From positions 1 through 64,000 of the forward strand of contig JAUCBJ010007616.1 of the NCBI GenBank assembly GCA_032718475.1: a DNA stretch of 64,000 nt. The letters are read 5' to 3'. Shown piece after piece: positions 9,701-21,599 of this stretch. The position numbers were made by a program, and so were the translations under genes. The stretch's first letter is position 1. Every line of letters begins with the position of its first letter. The notes under the pieces were generated by a model. The model did not search any database, was not told where the DNA came from, and worked only from the letters and a program-made list of their open reading frames with translations. This DNA comes from Nemertoderma westbladi (Eukaryota > Xenacoelomorpha > Nemertodermatida > Nemertodermatidae).

Positions 9701-10410
9701 CAGTACAGGCCACCAGAAAAACCAGATCTCATCCAATGTGATCACATGTGAACACATTTGTTCAAGTCATCTGATTGGCAGGTTATGGCAAGTTATCTTC
9801 TAGATCAAACAGCAGGAGGCTAACTTGCTGGGACAGACAAAAGCTTTGTGTGCGGTGCGCCTGTATGTCTGATATCAGGTAGATGAGAGAGCCCCCAGGG
9901 CGTAACATTGCGGACATGGGCTGTATTGGTATAGAGAGAACTACATACTGTACAAGACCACATGGAGGTTCATGGAGTGTATGGGAGTGGATGGGTGGGT
10001 ATGTGGATGGAGGAGCCTAGACCATTGAATAATTAATTTAGTGCAGGGAGATGTCGCGCCATTAGTCTGACACCGAGAGGGCACAGAGAAACACCAGAAG
10101 ATGCCTTAACATCACTAACTATAGGCCTGCCTACTAGACACTATTAACCCCACACTATAAAGGCAAACAAAATCCTTATCGCATTTCCAGCTGCAGTGAG
10201 TGACAGTTAGCGGCAAACTACAGAGAGTTTCCAGATTACTAAGCTTTTCAAAAGTATTCAATTGTATGCTTTGGCGAAAAAAATTTGGTTGTTGTTGCCA
10301 ATTCAATTATGTTCAATTGTCCCGTTCGACAACATTACATTACACTGGTACACATTTGATAAAATGTGTTCACAATTGTACAAATCTGCGTTTTCTGGTG
10401 GCCTGTACTG
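9701..10410. mobile_element. MITE-like element, TA-flanked, copy 1
   Basis: Inverted ends CAGTACAGGCCACCAGAAAA, followed by more diverged inverted similarity around GTGAACACATTT, sit directly between TA dinucleotides (9699-9700 and 10411-10412), as expected for TA-targeting elements of the Tc1/mariner group. The 710-bp body encodes no protein. A second copy with the same ends is at 15531-17491. A GGGTGGGTATGTGGATGG-type G-rich stretch lies at about 9960-10020. Confidence 0.8.
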
Positions 10411-11901
10411 TAATTCTTATTAAACCTTTTTTCAAGACCAAAAACGTCTCATTAAAACTTCTCAATAAAGGATAGGAATCTTTTATTTTAATATGTACCG
10501 GTATGCTAAATTAAACTAAATCCTGAAGATTTGGACATTATTTTCCGTTCGTGCGTCGTCGTACCTACACAAACAATAAGTGTGAGACTTATTGTAGATA
10601 TACATTTCTGCAAACACTCAAATACTTTCAGTTTAAGACATCCCTATTAACCTATTCCTTTACTTTGGCATTACAGTATATGAATGTATAATTAATGTTA
10701 TTTAATGTTAATTAAAAAAAGGCATTATTATTTTATTTATTTATTTCAAACATTATCATTATTGTTTTGTGGAAGTTCACCCATGGTGGTGAAATAACAG
10801 GCATTCCTGTGTCTACAGTAAAAAAAGATTCTCCCATTAAATTGGTTTATTTCGCGAAATTTGCTAAAAATGTTTAATAAATGTTTTAATTTCGTAATAA
10901 ATATCGCCTAAGTTTGGTTTATTAGCTTTCTCATTACAGTACTTATTATAAACAAATTAAATAAAGGTAAATACGTATGCCAGTCGTATTTGGGGTTCTC
11001 GCTCCCTGATAGAACAAAATATAGATTAAATTTATTATTTATTTAATTTAATTTGCCACTATGGGTGATCTTGCAATTAATAAATAATATATGTAGGCGC
11101 TACTAACCTGATATGTTTTTATAAATTAGATAAATTATCCTTTATTATTTATCCAAAAGGTTTATACTGTATAAATACTGTAAGCGTATACCAATTTCAC
11201 ACACAATAATTATTATACTGTATCTATAATATAAATACTAATAATTGAGTTATATGCCTAAACTTCAGTTTCGCCTCTTATATTGGCTCTCGTTTGTAGG
11301 ATTATTCCATTAGTTGGACGCAGTTTTACAATTTGGCAACGCTTGTGAATTCGACCACTTGAACGAGTCAACAAACAGTAATATATTTATCTACCATTAC
11401 CGTAGCCTAAGTTATCTTTGGACTACTATACTAAAACGATACGGAAGTTGTTAAGATATTGTGTTCTCATAACGGAGGTAATTGGGTTTCATAATGTTCT
11501 ACTGTAAGATCTGATTTACTTTGCTTATCTATGGATATTATAAAGTCCATTATTATATGGATATCCAGGATTTCAGTGCCTCGATGTCAGGACAGCGATT
11601 GTTAAACACTGCAGTCGCCATGTGCACCAAGTCGTACAATTACGTAAGACTAATTAATCTATATTGGTGACGTGGTTGGTTGGACCCAGTGAGCAGTGAG
11701 GGCCACCCCATATGGAATTTTCAACCTGTCCCGTCCCTTTAATATTTGGGACAAGCCTTTAAAAAGGGACAGCATTCGCAAAGCATTCCTATAACATCGT
11801 CAGGCGAGGATCAATTTTGGCATATCGTTTCATGTACAACTTTATTAGCATAAAACACGAACCAAAGCTATTAATATAATAGTTCGATTTGACAACAAAA
11901 A
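10411..11901. other. Gene-free AT-rich spacer
   Basis: No coding region is supported on either strand. Sequence is plain AT-rich, with simple TTTA runs near 10735. The acetyltransferase promoter presumably lies in the last few hundred bases; a specific core element cannot be named. Confidence 0.5.
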
Positions 11902-12576
11902 ATGTACAAACCAAAGATCAGACGAATGAAAAACTTTTCAATTCGAAGAATTGAAGAATCAGATGATTTACTCAGAGTACGAAATCTTGTTTACTTAGGA
12001 TTCTTGGAAGTTTCCTGGCCATATTTCACAAACATTCTTCGTCGGCCTACATTTTACATTCCCACCGCAATTCTCTTTGGGTTTACAACATTGCATTTAA
12101 CCTCCGCGATTAACGCTCTGTTCGCCCTATTGCTTTTACTCACTGCTTTTTATCAATGGATAAAGTTTAAAATCTCTCTGTCTATTGTTACTCGTTTTAT
12201 TCGAGGTCAAATGACTAGCTGGAAAGAGATTAATGACCATTTCATTAATGTTGGTGGTGATTTCTTTGTGGCTACAATCAATGGGAAGATTGTTGGTTGT
12301 GTTGGCATGGAGATTGCTAAGGATGGCGTACCTAATATAGTCAGACTCACCACTGACATTGATTACCGTGGACGTGGGATCGCTCGGAAACTAATGGATC
12401 ACTTGATTGGAGATGCTAAGACTAAAGGATTTCATCGCCTCACGTTAGGAACATCAGAATACCAATATGGTGCGGTGTCACTCTATAAGAAAACTGGTTG
12501 GAAGCATGTTAACAGAATTGTGTTAATGGCTATCCCGTACAAGTATTATGTCAATAATTATGAAAAGTTAATTTGA
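11902..12576 (+). CDS. NAT8/camello-like GNAT N-acetyltransferase
   Basis: Single-exon 224-residue protein. The N-terminal part (FSIRRIEESDDLLRVRNL) is the typical start of a GNAT fold in the NAT8 group. A long hydrophobic segment at about residues 50-95 is the membrane hairpin that anchors these enzymes in the ER or Golgi. The acetyl-CoA site follows: DYRGRGIARKLM (about 154-165) is motif A, and SEYQYGAVSLYKKTGW (185-200) is the motif B region. Family members acetylate cysteine conjugates or lysines of secretory-pathway proteins; the substrate here is not inferable. The ATG at 11902 is preceded by an A-rich context. An AATAAA signal lies about 40 bp after the stop. Confidence 0.88.
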   Translation: MYKPKIRRMKNFSIRRIEESDDLLRVRNLVYLGFLEVSWPYFTNILRRPTFYIPTAILFGFTTLHLTSAINALFALLLLLTAFYQWIKFKISLSIVTRFIRGQMTSWKEINDHFINVGGDFFVATINGKIVGCVGMEIAKDGVPNIVRLTTDIDYRGRGIARKLMDHLIGDAKTKGFHRLTLGTSEYQYGAVSLYKKTGWKHVNRIVLMAIPYKYYVNNYEKLI

Positions 12577-12618
12577 TTCTTCAATTACATTTAATTTTGT
12601 TTTCACTTATATGTGGGA

Positions 12619-12624
12619 AATAAA
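12619..12624 (+). terminator. Polyadenylation signal of the NAT8-like gene
   Basis: Canonical AATAAA hexamer about 43 bp downstream of the stop codon, in a plausible position for cleavage soon after. Confidence 0.6.
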
Positions 12625-14226
12625 TGGGTTAAATCAAAAAGGAACAGTATTCCTGTATATTGATGGATAAATGTGAGATGGAAACCCTAAATAGTTAACT
12701 TATTTACGGAAGTTTGAGTTGTATTTTCGTTACCTAAAGTACTCTACTGTAGCAGTATCAACTTTTTCTGTTTTTCACGTTACACTGAATTATATTAAAA
12801 TCGTTTAATAACTTTTTCTGCCTGTGAGCCCAGGTGGGCTCCGATAATTTTTCTTATATTTTGGATGGTAGGCCTACTCAGTGTTTTTGGATCAGTTTTA
12901 CGTTGGGTGTGGCGAGTATACTGTAGCTGATACAGAAGCTCTAGCTACGTCCAACACACTTACATCGCTATATCTAATAGATGTATAACATTCTGCACTT
13001 ATGTCTCACCATAGCCTAAGTCTAGCATTACTGTACAGCCTAACATCATATCTGCATGCAATAATTTCAAGATCAACTAAAAACTTATCGTTGAGTTAAA
13101 TTGTAAACATGGCAAACAAAAAAGTGTCACTTTTGTCTACTTTTTATTTAATTCGGCGATGAATTTATAATGATATTGTAATAAGTCATTATTATATTAA
13201 TAATAAGTCTACAATTCATTTATTTAATGAATTATTTATAAACAATTAAATCACCTCTACGACAGTAAACTATTGATAATTTCCACATGTTAGTTATAAT
13301 ATTAGTCCAAATAAACACAACAAATAAATTTCAATGTTAGGATATTAGGCCCTAACATATAAATAACAACAAATAAATTTATCATTTAATATGAATAACT
13401 TAGGCGACTATGAGCAGTGAATTGAATAACTGATATTGATATGAATTGATAATTGAAAATTTATATGAATAACTTTATTATGACAATATAATATTGAAAG
13501 GCAACATATGGCTTTGCCAGTAATCCCTGAATAGGCCAATAACGTTAACTACGAGACCTAGGACGGGTGGGGGGGGGGGGGGGGGGGGGGGGCTGTCGAC
13601 GAAAATTCCCATATGTGCGAATTCACCAATGTAATTTAAATTATCAGTTAATTGAAGGAACGGTTTACATTGGCAAGCTACTAACCAAAACAATAAATGG
13701 GAAGCAATAGGTTACAGTTTCATTTTCACATGTCATTTTATCAGATATTTTACGCAGGAAAGTGTTGTCTAAGGCCTAACCCACCCTGGCCCATTCCGCC
13801 GTCATGAAGAATTCCATAGGCTTACATACTCTGCCGTGTAATGTGAAAAGACCGTAAGTTGCATTTTTCCAAAATTCACTTTTTTCTGGGTCTAAACAAT
13901 GCTCTCCTTCTAGTGTTATATTCGACAAGAGCGTATCTACTCTAGTTCTCGAGATATTCAAAGTAGAAAGTCACAACAGTGTTACAAAGGTAAAAGACCG
14001 TAAGTGCAATACAAAACGCCCATGTGAAGAATACCACGATTTCACTTTTCGGTCGACTTTTTATTGGAATTTTATATATGAAGGTTTTTCATTTTTTTAA
14101 TTTATCTTTATTAAGTGTTTTATAGCGCTTGTTTGTGTCTTATAACCTATACATACAGTGTACTAATTCGTTTATTGTTTTGGTTAGATTCAGCCCTTCT
14201 GTGACCTGTGTTTTTGGTAAAAACCT
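12625..14226. other. Gene-free spacer with a G tract
   Basis: No supported gene. It holds a G tract at about 13569-13592 and, at about 13780-13990, a dispersed repeat containing CTGCCGTGTAATGTGAAAAG; a related copy lies in inverted orientation near 29700-29765. A segment near 14019-14045 is a partial inverted copy of the tandem repeat that follows. Confidence 0.5.
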
Positions 14227-14349
14227 GGTATTCTTCACATGGGGGTAACTGCAAAGTGAAATATAACGGCAGAAAGTCTGGTATTCTTCACATGGGGGTA
14301 ACTGCAAAGTGAAATATAACGGCAGAAAGTCTGGTATTCTGCACATGGG
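14227..14349. repeat. 53-bp tandem repeat, about 2.3 copies
   Basis: Two adjacent 53-bp units (14227-14279 and 14280-14332), beginning GGTATTCTTCACATGGG, are followed by a partial third unit. Period 53 gives reading frames on the minus strand that are artefacts. Confidence 0.85.
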
Positions 14350-15419
14350 CCATAATAAAGACCCCAACTACTTAAATTTATGCAAAAAATCGTAAATCTA
14401 CAAGACTTACGTTTGTTTGTCATTACATAGATAATAAGAAAACGTACATACGGTTTTATTGAAATTTGTGTCTTTTTACTTGCGGTTTTTTACTATTTGC
14501 AGAAAAGGCGCGAAATTCAAAATTGAAATTTCACCATGTCTTCACCATTATTATCATGTCTGTATGCTACGGAATTAGAGCAGAATTTAATGAAGATTTC
14601 ATATTATTTGGCGAGATATCTGTTGTATGCATTTTCATTAATTACCTGACGAAGTCCTGGGAGAAAGCTTGTAATTTAACTGTTGTTATTAATTCCAATA
14701 GTCACCTGAGGTGAACCCTTCAACCTGAGGTAAATTATAATATAATGAGGTGTTCGTAGACAATTAAAATGGTTCAAATTTAATATTGGCAATATGTTAA
14801 TTTATTGTAATAATGTATTACAGTATATTATACATACACAAACACTTCAGCTACATAAGGTTTAATTTAACAAAAAGATGATACAAAGATGCAGTGGGTA
14901 TTGCTGGGGCGCCGAGGGCAGTGGGTTTGGTTTTGGTGGTGTGCCGAGGGAAGTGGGTTTGGTTTTGGTGGGGTGGGTGCCGAGGGAAGTGGGAAGTGGA
15001 ACGGGTCGCGTGTGATCTTTAGTTAACAATAGGGGTTAACAATTGGGGAATTGTCATCACTATCTCATCTTGTTAAAGCTTTGCAACCCCCCCCCCCCCG
15101 CGTTTGTTTCAATACACTTCCAGAATTTTTTATTGCGTTGTTTAATCATTTAATCTCATAGTATGAAAGGGACTGTCAATAACATGTCTAGAATGTTTGT
15201 AATTAATTGTTGAAATTAAGTTTGGTATTGTTTATGCGAAATAATAAACAATTTTTGAATGACTCAAATTCCCATAACATACTGTAATTATTAATATGAG
15301 TTAATATTTTATATATTATTATTATTATTTTATTTATAAATTATTAATATAATATTTATTAATATTGTCACGACGTATGTTTGGAGAGTATGATTAATTT
15401 GGTAGAATCAGGTGATTAT
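14350..15419. other. Gene-free spacer with G-rich short repeats
   Basis: No gene is supported. At 14890-15000 a GCCGAGGGAAGTGGGTTTGG motif is repeated about three times. A C tract lies at about 15087-15099. The rest is AT-rich with TTATTA runs near 15318. Confidence 0.5.
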
Positions 15420-16142
15420 TAGTAACTTATTGGGCTAGTAGACCTATTGGGCAAATGACTTATTGGGAAAGTGACTCATTTTTAGTTTTTGTTTTATTTT
15501 TTATTGGGAAAGTGACTCATTGCGCAAATACAGTACAGGCCACCAGAAAAAGCAGATTCCATCCAATGTGATCACATGTGAACACATTTGTTCAAGTCAT
15601 CTGATTGGCAGGTTATGGCGAGTTATCTTCTAGATCACACAGCAGGAGGCTGGCTATCTTGCTGGGACCGACAAAGGCTTTGTGTGCGGTGCGCCTGTAT
15701 GTTTGATATCAGGACGATGAGAGAGCCCCCAGGGCGTAACATTGCGGACATGGGCTGTATTGGTAGAGAGGGAACTCATTCATTCATTCAACAGAACGCC
15801 CGGGCGAACCGGTATTATATTAGTTAAAATTAAGTAAAATAGCACCATGGCTAGAATAAAATGCATATATATAAATATATAGTAAAAGCACCAGACAAAG
15901 AGAGAGGGGGAGAGGCTCTGGTTCGAGCAACTGGGAATGGGTAATGGGAGGGAACATACTTATGAACAGTGCGTGCCCATCAGCCGACCGCAACAGTAGA
16001 GGTGAGCTAACTCATAGAGTACGTATATTGGCAGAACCATACTCGTTAAATTACGTTGAAGTATTCTAGTATGAGAGAGCGTTTCTGCTCAAGACTCAAA
16101 GCACTTGTGTTGAAGACAGTGCTTATAAAGTTAGCGGAAATT

Positions 16143-17246
16143 CTATCCCTGCTCTGTCGGATTACTCGTGCTAATCCGTGACACAACAGATGACGTTGAG
16201 TAATAAAATGTTGTAATAGAAAAGGGGCGTGGTAGGGCATACAAGGAAACTGCAGTTCGGTAGCCAGAGGAAATGCCCTTATAATGAGTATAACGATGTA
16301 GATTACTACACAGTGCCAACCTGAACCCCAGCTGGAGAGACTGACTGGGGCAATTTAGGGTACGTAGCAGAGTTCCAACACAGAAACGCAGTGCCACCAT
16401 GGATAATGGGCTGCATCCAGATAATTTGTGCAAAGTGGAGTTATTCACATATGGTCCGAGATGAATTAGGCCACGCAGAGTTTTGCGGTAGAAGATGTCC
16501 ATGTTGTCCATGTCAGTAAGATTCATGGCACCGATATTGAACTTCAGCTGGTACATGAGCAATGGCACAGCAATGGACTCCCAAAGGTGGAAGACCACGT
16601 TTATGGGCAACCATCGTGTTGTCCAACCCTTCGAGTGGAATGTGTGGGACATGTGGGCTATAGACTGAATGGTTTCATTAAGTACATCACTGGACTTCAT
16701 GTGACTGGTGATACGAACACCCAAGAATGTTAGGGAGTTGCTCCGTTTGACCAATTCACCATTGACCTTGATGAAGCAGGGAGAGTGGTCAACTTCCTTA
16801 CCGCCCAAATCTGAAATCATCCACGAAGTTTTTGATGAAGCGAAATCCAGACCAACCTTGCCAGCTTCTTGTGACAGTACATTGATCATGTCTTCTAAGT
16901 CTGAGGCAGAAGTTCCTGATATAAGAAAATCGTCAGCATAGGAAATAACGCCTAACCAGGCATCACCAATGCGACAGCCCTTACCGGTTTCCTGCATGGT
17001 TCGTACAGCATCAGCTGTATAGAAGTTAAAGAGCACTGGGGACAGCAGTGACCCTTGTTTCAGTCCTCTTGTGGGAGAAATTCCGAGCATGTCAATCCCT
17101 TCATTGAATTTAAGAAATGTTTGACCGCACTGGTAGTAAGCAAGTAAAGTGGAAGCAATATGGGGGTTAACTCCAGATGATAGCAGTTTTCTAATTAAAG
17201 TAGCGTATTCAACGCTATCGAAGGCAGAATCTATGTCCAGTTGGCA
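16143..17246 (-). pseudogene. Non-LTR reverse-transcriptase fragment
   Basis: About 367 open codons, beginning without a start codon at 17246. Motif A is visible as DIDSAFDSVEYA, followed by the RGLKQGSLLSPVLFNFY motif and the catalytic YADD box (SYADDFLISG). Downstream is a thumb-like region with FLGVRI, then LPINVVFHLWESIAVPLLMYQ. The fingers, endonuclease and 5' part are missing, so it is a truncated copy even though the frame is still open. It lies inside the second MITE-like element, directly beside a tRNA-like sequence. It is of a different family from the RTE fragment at 743-1286 and from the complete element at 37.9-43.0 kb. Confidence 0.8.
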
Positions 17247-17261
17247 TAAAATGCAAATTTC

Positions 17262-17330
17262 CCGACTGGGATTCGAACTCGTAACCTATATGTAATGCAA
17301 CCAACGCCTTAACCATCTGACCACTGACGT
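17262..17330 (-). repeat. tRNA-derived SINE-like sequence
   Basis: Minus strand shows A box TGGTCAGATGG and B box AGTTCGAATCC at tRNA-like spacing. The T and acceptor stems do not pair properly, so it is a tRNA-derived SINE head or degraded tRNA copy, not a working tRNA. Confidence 0.6.
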
Positions 17331-17710
17331 TATCTAATTATAGTTAGGAGAAAAAATTTTGGTTGTTGCCTATTCAATTATGTTCAATTATGTTCAACTG
17401 TCCCATTCAACAACATTACATTACACTGGTACACACTTGATAAAATGTGTTCACAATTGTACAAATCTGCGTTTTCTGGTGGCCTGTACTGTAGCATATT
17501 AGACAAGTGACCGCACCCCACTAGATTGTACCGAACATAAAAATTGGGTTAACTGTCACTTACTTGCCCAATATGCCGCTTAACTTCATATTTAATTGCT
17601 TTTAATAATTATTATCTTGATTATTAAACTGCAAATTTTAGCAATAGATTATTGTAGACAGTTAAAATTGTTTAAAATGTAATATTGTTGATGCTAATTA
17701 ATTTACTTAA

Positions 17711-18414
17711 GGGTGGGATACACCATTTTCGGACAACTCTTCGATTTATCACTCTCAGCGTTTCAAAATTGTTTGGTTTTGGCTAAAATTTGGCATATAG
17801 GTGCCTAAGATGCTATTCTACATGACAGGTCAGAAAATTTTTTTTTTCGCTATTTAATATTAGTTAATACTAGATAACAATAAAAAAAACTTGGTTGCGC
17901 TTAAAACCCTGAGGCTTTTGCAGTTTTGAATCTAATCACATGAAAGTTTTTTTATATGATAGAGCAAAGATGGGGCAACATAACTATTAGGCGAAATTTT
18001 GTTAAAATAATTCTGCACCGCTAGGTGGCGCTGCAAATTTATGCTAATTTTTAGGTTTTTTATAAATAGTATTAAATTTTATTATCAAAAACTTTTATGC
18101 AGGGTGACTATCTAGACACCCACAGGAAGTTTCAAACTAATTACTCAAAAATTGTAGAAGTAGTAGGGTTTTGAAGTTGACAATTTCATGAAAAAAATAT
18201 TTGGAGATAATCGACCTTTCATTATACATAGTAATAGTAATTTCAATAGGATTCCCTAAATGGAAATTTACATAACTTGAAAACTAAAAGAGCTATTAAA
18301 TAGCGGTTTTCAGATTTGGAATCACCATTCAATGGTGCATTATAATAGACCATAAAAACAATTTCGACATATTTAGGACCAAAATGGTGTACCCCAGCCC
18401 CCCCCCCCCCCCCC
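17711..18414 (+). repeat. Repeat family A, copy with poly-C end
   Basis: Starts GGGTGGGATACACCATTTT and ends with the inverse-like AAAATGGTGTACCCC followed by a C tract (18398-18414), giving short inverted ends bordered by G/C tracts. It contains CACCGCTAGGTGGCGCTGC. No coding capacity. It forms the left part of the first BAF-like unit. Confidence 0.7.
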
Positions 18415-18827
18415 ATTAAATGCCATTTAATAAATTCTAACGTTATATTTGGTTTTAAGTGTGTATATAGTTTGGGGGAATATGCATTTAATTTGGGGAA
18501 ATTTGTTTTTAGAGGGTTTGTTTTTTATTTCGGTAAAGATTGGATTAGGGGACCATTTCTTTGTTTTGGTGTTGAAAAATCGGTGCTTCTAGTTGCGAGT
18601 CACCGAAACCAAAATATGTGGCGTGTAAAGTAGAAACGTATAGTATCAAAAAAAGGCATCCAAAGAAAAACGCATTTAAGGTTTTATGATATGTTTATTT
18701 TTATTCTTGCAACACCCTATGGGCTAGTTCGACAATTTCTGACTCAAACTTTTACGAGGAATCCGAAAATTTAAATTTAAACCACGTAGACGCAATCCTT
18801 TGTTCGCAAATATCTAATGACCGACGG

Positions 18828-19145
18828 ATTGGCAAAATGACGGACAGTCAGACAGGCGGACAGACAGTCTAGATTTCGTGAAATGTGAAAACTGACATCA
18901 GAAATGAAATCACAAACCCGAGAAACCCCCATAGCGAGAATTTTGTTAGTTAGTATGTTTTCTTAATGTTTGACGGACAGTCGGACAAAAAGACGGACAG
19001 ATAGACAAACGGACAGGCTGTATAGATTCCATGAATTGTGAAAACTGATATCTTAATTGAAATCACGAACACAAAAAACCTCTATAGCGAGAATTTTAGT
19101 TAGCCTGTATTCTTTCTTAATGTTTGACAGACAGAGAGACAGATA
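18828..19145 (+). repeat. GACGGACAG tandem array, three monomers
   Basis: Monomers of roughly 130-150 bp start at about 18840, 18972 and 19125 with GACGGACAGTC-type sequence, followed by GTGAAAACTGA and GCGAGAATTTT. They match the four-monomer array in copy 2, which has one extra unit. Confidence 0.75.
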
Positions 19146-19641
19146 TATGAATGGATGTCTGGTGTCGTTTTGAACTCTGAACTCGTTTTGAATAAATTAT
19201 GAGCGATTACCCTTTAGTTTTCGTAAAATTATTCCAAAATGGAAAACGATAGAAGATTAGTGTCATATACCACTAGATAGCCCGAAAAATTCTCTACGAG
19301 AATCGACCATCTGGAACACAACCTCGTGGGACCGAATATCGTATTGCATTTGCATTTAAAGTCGGTCCGGAGTAGAATTTCGTTACTTTCAGGAAAACCC
19401 TCAACAATATATAATTCTAATGTTTTTTTGGCTTTCATATTGAATATTTATTTTCATTTTAAAGTTGTATCCGTGGTAGCTCTAGCTGTAATATTCTGGA
19501 ATATACGGAAAATGTAGGTAGATTTAGTTCACTTATGCGGTTGTAGTTAGTCTAGCAGTGTAAGTAACATCAAAATCGTAGCATCTCATGGGATAGAACC
19601 AGTTCAAATTCATTTCATAAACTCAAATCTTTCAATTCAAA

Positions 19642-20109
19642 ATGGGTAGAACAAAGCGAACCAAATCCACGAAAAAGGAGTTGGATTATGGAGCAACAGG
19701 GATGTCAAAGATTTACAAAACCAAACTCATCAAGGTACCTGGTATTGGACCGATTTTCTGCCAGCGGATGGAAAGGAAGGGAATAACAAAGACGAATCAG
19801 CTCATAAAACGCTACTTGGACCTCAAGGGGGATTACACACAGTTTGCGGGATTTATGTATAGAGTTTGCGGACCGCATCTCTCGAAAAGGCACTTCAATC
19901 AAGTCTACAAATGGATGGTTGCACTAAGTACAGGTTACTGCACACCCAAAGCGTATCGGCGTGAAAGTGATAGTCCGGAAGCCGGGATAAGGGAAACTTT
20001 ATCAGGGACCAGCAAGGTAGAAATAAGTAACTGTCTGTGTGCGCAATCAAAGTCTAGGGGAAGAAAACGGACCCGTTCAAAGAACTCAAAAGTCTCAGGG
20101 AAACGATAA
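19642..20109 (+). CDS. BAF-like (barrier-to-autointegration factor) protein with basic tail, copy 1
   Basis: Encodes 155 residues in one exon. Residues 30-92 match BAF (BANF1), a small helix-hairpin-helix protein that bridges double-stranded DNA and recruits LEM-domain and lamina proteins: VPGIGPIFCQRMERKGI is the hairpin region, LDLKGDYTQFAGFMYRVCG the central helices, and HFNQVYKWM the last helix. BAF is about 89 residues; this protein adds a basic N-terminus (MGRTKRTKSTKK) and a K/R/S-rich C-terminal tail (RGRKRTRSKNSK). It is therefore a paralogue or derivative, not the housekeeping gene. The ATG is preceded by AATTCAAA. It differs from the copy at 22562 at six bases. Confidence 0.8.
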   Translation: MGRTKRTKSTKKELDYGATGMSKIYKTKLIKVPGIGPIFCQRMERKGITKTNQLIKRYLDLKGDYTQFAGFMYRVCGPHLSKRHFNQVYKWMVALSTGYCTPKAYRRESDSPEAGIRETLSGTSKVEISNCLCAQSKSRGRKRTRSKNSKVSGKR

Positions 20110-20393
20110 AACTTAACTATTCAAAGTCGAACTGATGTAAAGGAAACCAAACAGATAGACGTAGAAAAGCAAATCAACTCAACTCAAATCAAAACTATAA
20201 ATTATTATCTTTATAACAATATTTAGACATACAGCAGATTAGATTAGATGTATGTAGTGACAAATTGTATACATTACTGTATTACACTTCAGTAATACAC
20301 TTAGCTGATCGTTTAAAATTCTTATATTGTTTCTTCATTATTACGCGTAATTAATATTCTAGAATTAAGTGAAAAACATTAGAATTATTTCAA

Positions 20394-20536
20394 TTTGCGT
20401 CTCAAAAACCAGTGACTATAGACCAGAGTGGATTAGATTATGTATTACATTAAAAATTCATTGAGGCACTTTATTCCACGCCTCGATGTTGTTCACAGTC
20501 TTTTCACAAAGCCGGATGAATTTGCGTTTTGTTTAA
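20394..20536. other. Spacer between the two BAF-like units
   Basis: About 143 bp not repeated outside the pair. It ends in GTTTAAGG, where the G tract of copy 2 begins. It is the only unique sequence separating the two near-identical units. Confidence 0.6.
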
Positions 20537-21186
20537 GGGGGGTGGGGGGGGGGGGGGGGGGGGGTACTCCATTTTCGGAGAACTCTTCGATTTATCACTC
20601 TCAGCGTTTCAAAATTGTTTGGTTTTGGCTAAAATTTGGCATATAGGTGCCTAAGATGCTATTCTACATGACAGGTCAGAAAATTTATTTTTCGCTATTT
20701 AATATTAGTTAATACTAGTTAACAATAAAAAAAACTTGGTTGCGCTTAACACCCTAAGGCTTTTACAGTTTTGAACCTAATCACATGAAAGTTTTTTTAT
20801 ATGATAGATCAAAGATGGGGTAACATAATTATTAGGCGAAATTTTGTTAAAATAATTCTGCACCGCTAGGTGGCGCTCCAAATTTATGCTAATTTTTAGG
20901 TTTTTTATAAATGGTATAAAAACTTTATTAACAAAAAATTTCGAAAAGTTGTCTGATACTTTTAGGCAGGGTGGCTATCTAGACACCCACAGGAAGTTTC
21001 AGACTAATTACTCAAAAATTGTAGAAGTAGTAGGGTTTTGAAGTTGACAATTTCATGAAAAAAATATTTGGAGATAATCGACCTTTCATTAAACATAGTA
21101 ATAGTAATTTCAATAGGATTCCCTAAATGGAAATTTACATAACTTGAAAACTAAAAGAGCTATTAACCCCCCCCCCCCCCCCCCCC
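20537..21186 (+). repeat. Repeat family A, copy bordered by G and C tracts
   Basis: A G tract (20537-20564, broken by one T) opens it and a 20-base C tract (21167-21186) closes it. The sequence between matches 17711-18300. The last 110 bp of family A found in the other copy are missing and the C tract follows CTATTAA directly. Confidence 0.75.
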
Positions 21187-21599
21187 TTAAATGCCATTTA
21201 ATAAATTCTAACGTTATATTTGGTTTTAAGTGTGTATATAGTTTGGGGGAATATGCATTTAATTTGGGGAAATTTATTTTTAGAGGGTTTGTTTTTTATT
21301 TCGGTAAAGATTGGATTAGGGGACCATTTCTTTGTTTTGGTGTTGAAAAATCGGTGCTTCTAGTTGCGAGTCACCGAAACCAAAATATGTGGCGTGTCAA
21401 GTAGAAACGTATAGTATCAAAAAAAGGCGTCCAGAGAAAAACGCATTTAAGGTTTTATGATATGTTTATTTTTATTCTTGCAACACCCTATGGGCTAGTT
21501 CGACAATTTCTGATCAAACTTTTACGAGGAATCCGAAAATTAAAATTTAAACCACGTAGACGCAATCCTTTGTTCGCAAATATCTAATGACCGACGGAT

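Larger units (their letters stand above)
15531..17491. mobile_element. MITE-like element, TA-flanked, copy 2 with internal insertions
   Basis: The ends are the same as in the copy at 9701-10410, with CAGTACAGGCCACCAGAAAA at the left and its inverse at the right, and TA on both sides (15529-15530 and 17492-17493). The first 250 bp and last 150 bp align with copy 1. The middle carries a minus-strand reverse-transcriptase fragment and a tRNA-like unit absent from copy 1, so these were inserted later or captured. Confidence 0.8.
15420..17578. repeat. Repeat family D, split by the second MITE-like copy
   Basis: Units built on TTATTGGGAAAGTGACT occupy 15420-15530 and resume at 17494-17578 (ending near AAGTGACCGCACCCC). 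The uninterrupted counterpart is at about 29015-29163. The junction matches that copy if the element 15531-17491 plus one TA is removed, so the MITE-like element inserted into family D. Confidence 0.7.
17711..20393 (+). repeat. BAF-like repeat unit, copy 1
   Basis: This unit is repeated almost base for base at 20537-23312, with about 145 bp of unrelated spacer between. Order inside the unit: family A repeat, a 400-bp unique segment, tandem GACGGACAG monomers (three here, four in copy 2), about 500 bp of putative promoter, the BAF-like ORF and a 280-bp tail. Both copies end at the same place, after TTAGAATTATTTCAAT. Copy 1 keeps about 110 bp of family A that copy 2 lacks. Confidence 0.85.

Noticed and set aside
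17262-17330. Functional tRNA gene
   Set aside because: The A and B boxes are present but the acceptor and T stems do not pair; it fits a tRNA-derived SINE instead.
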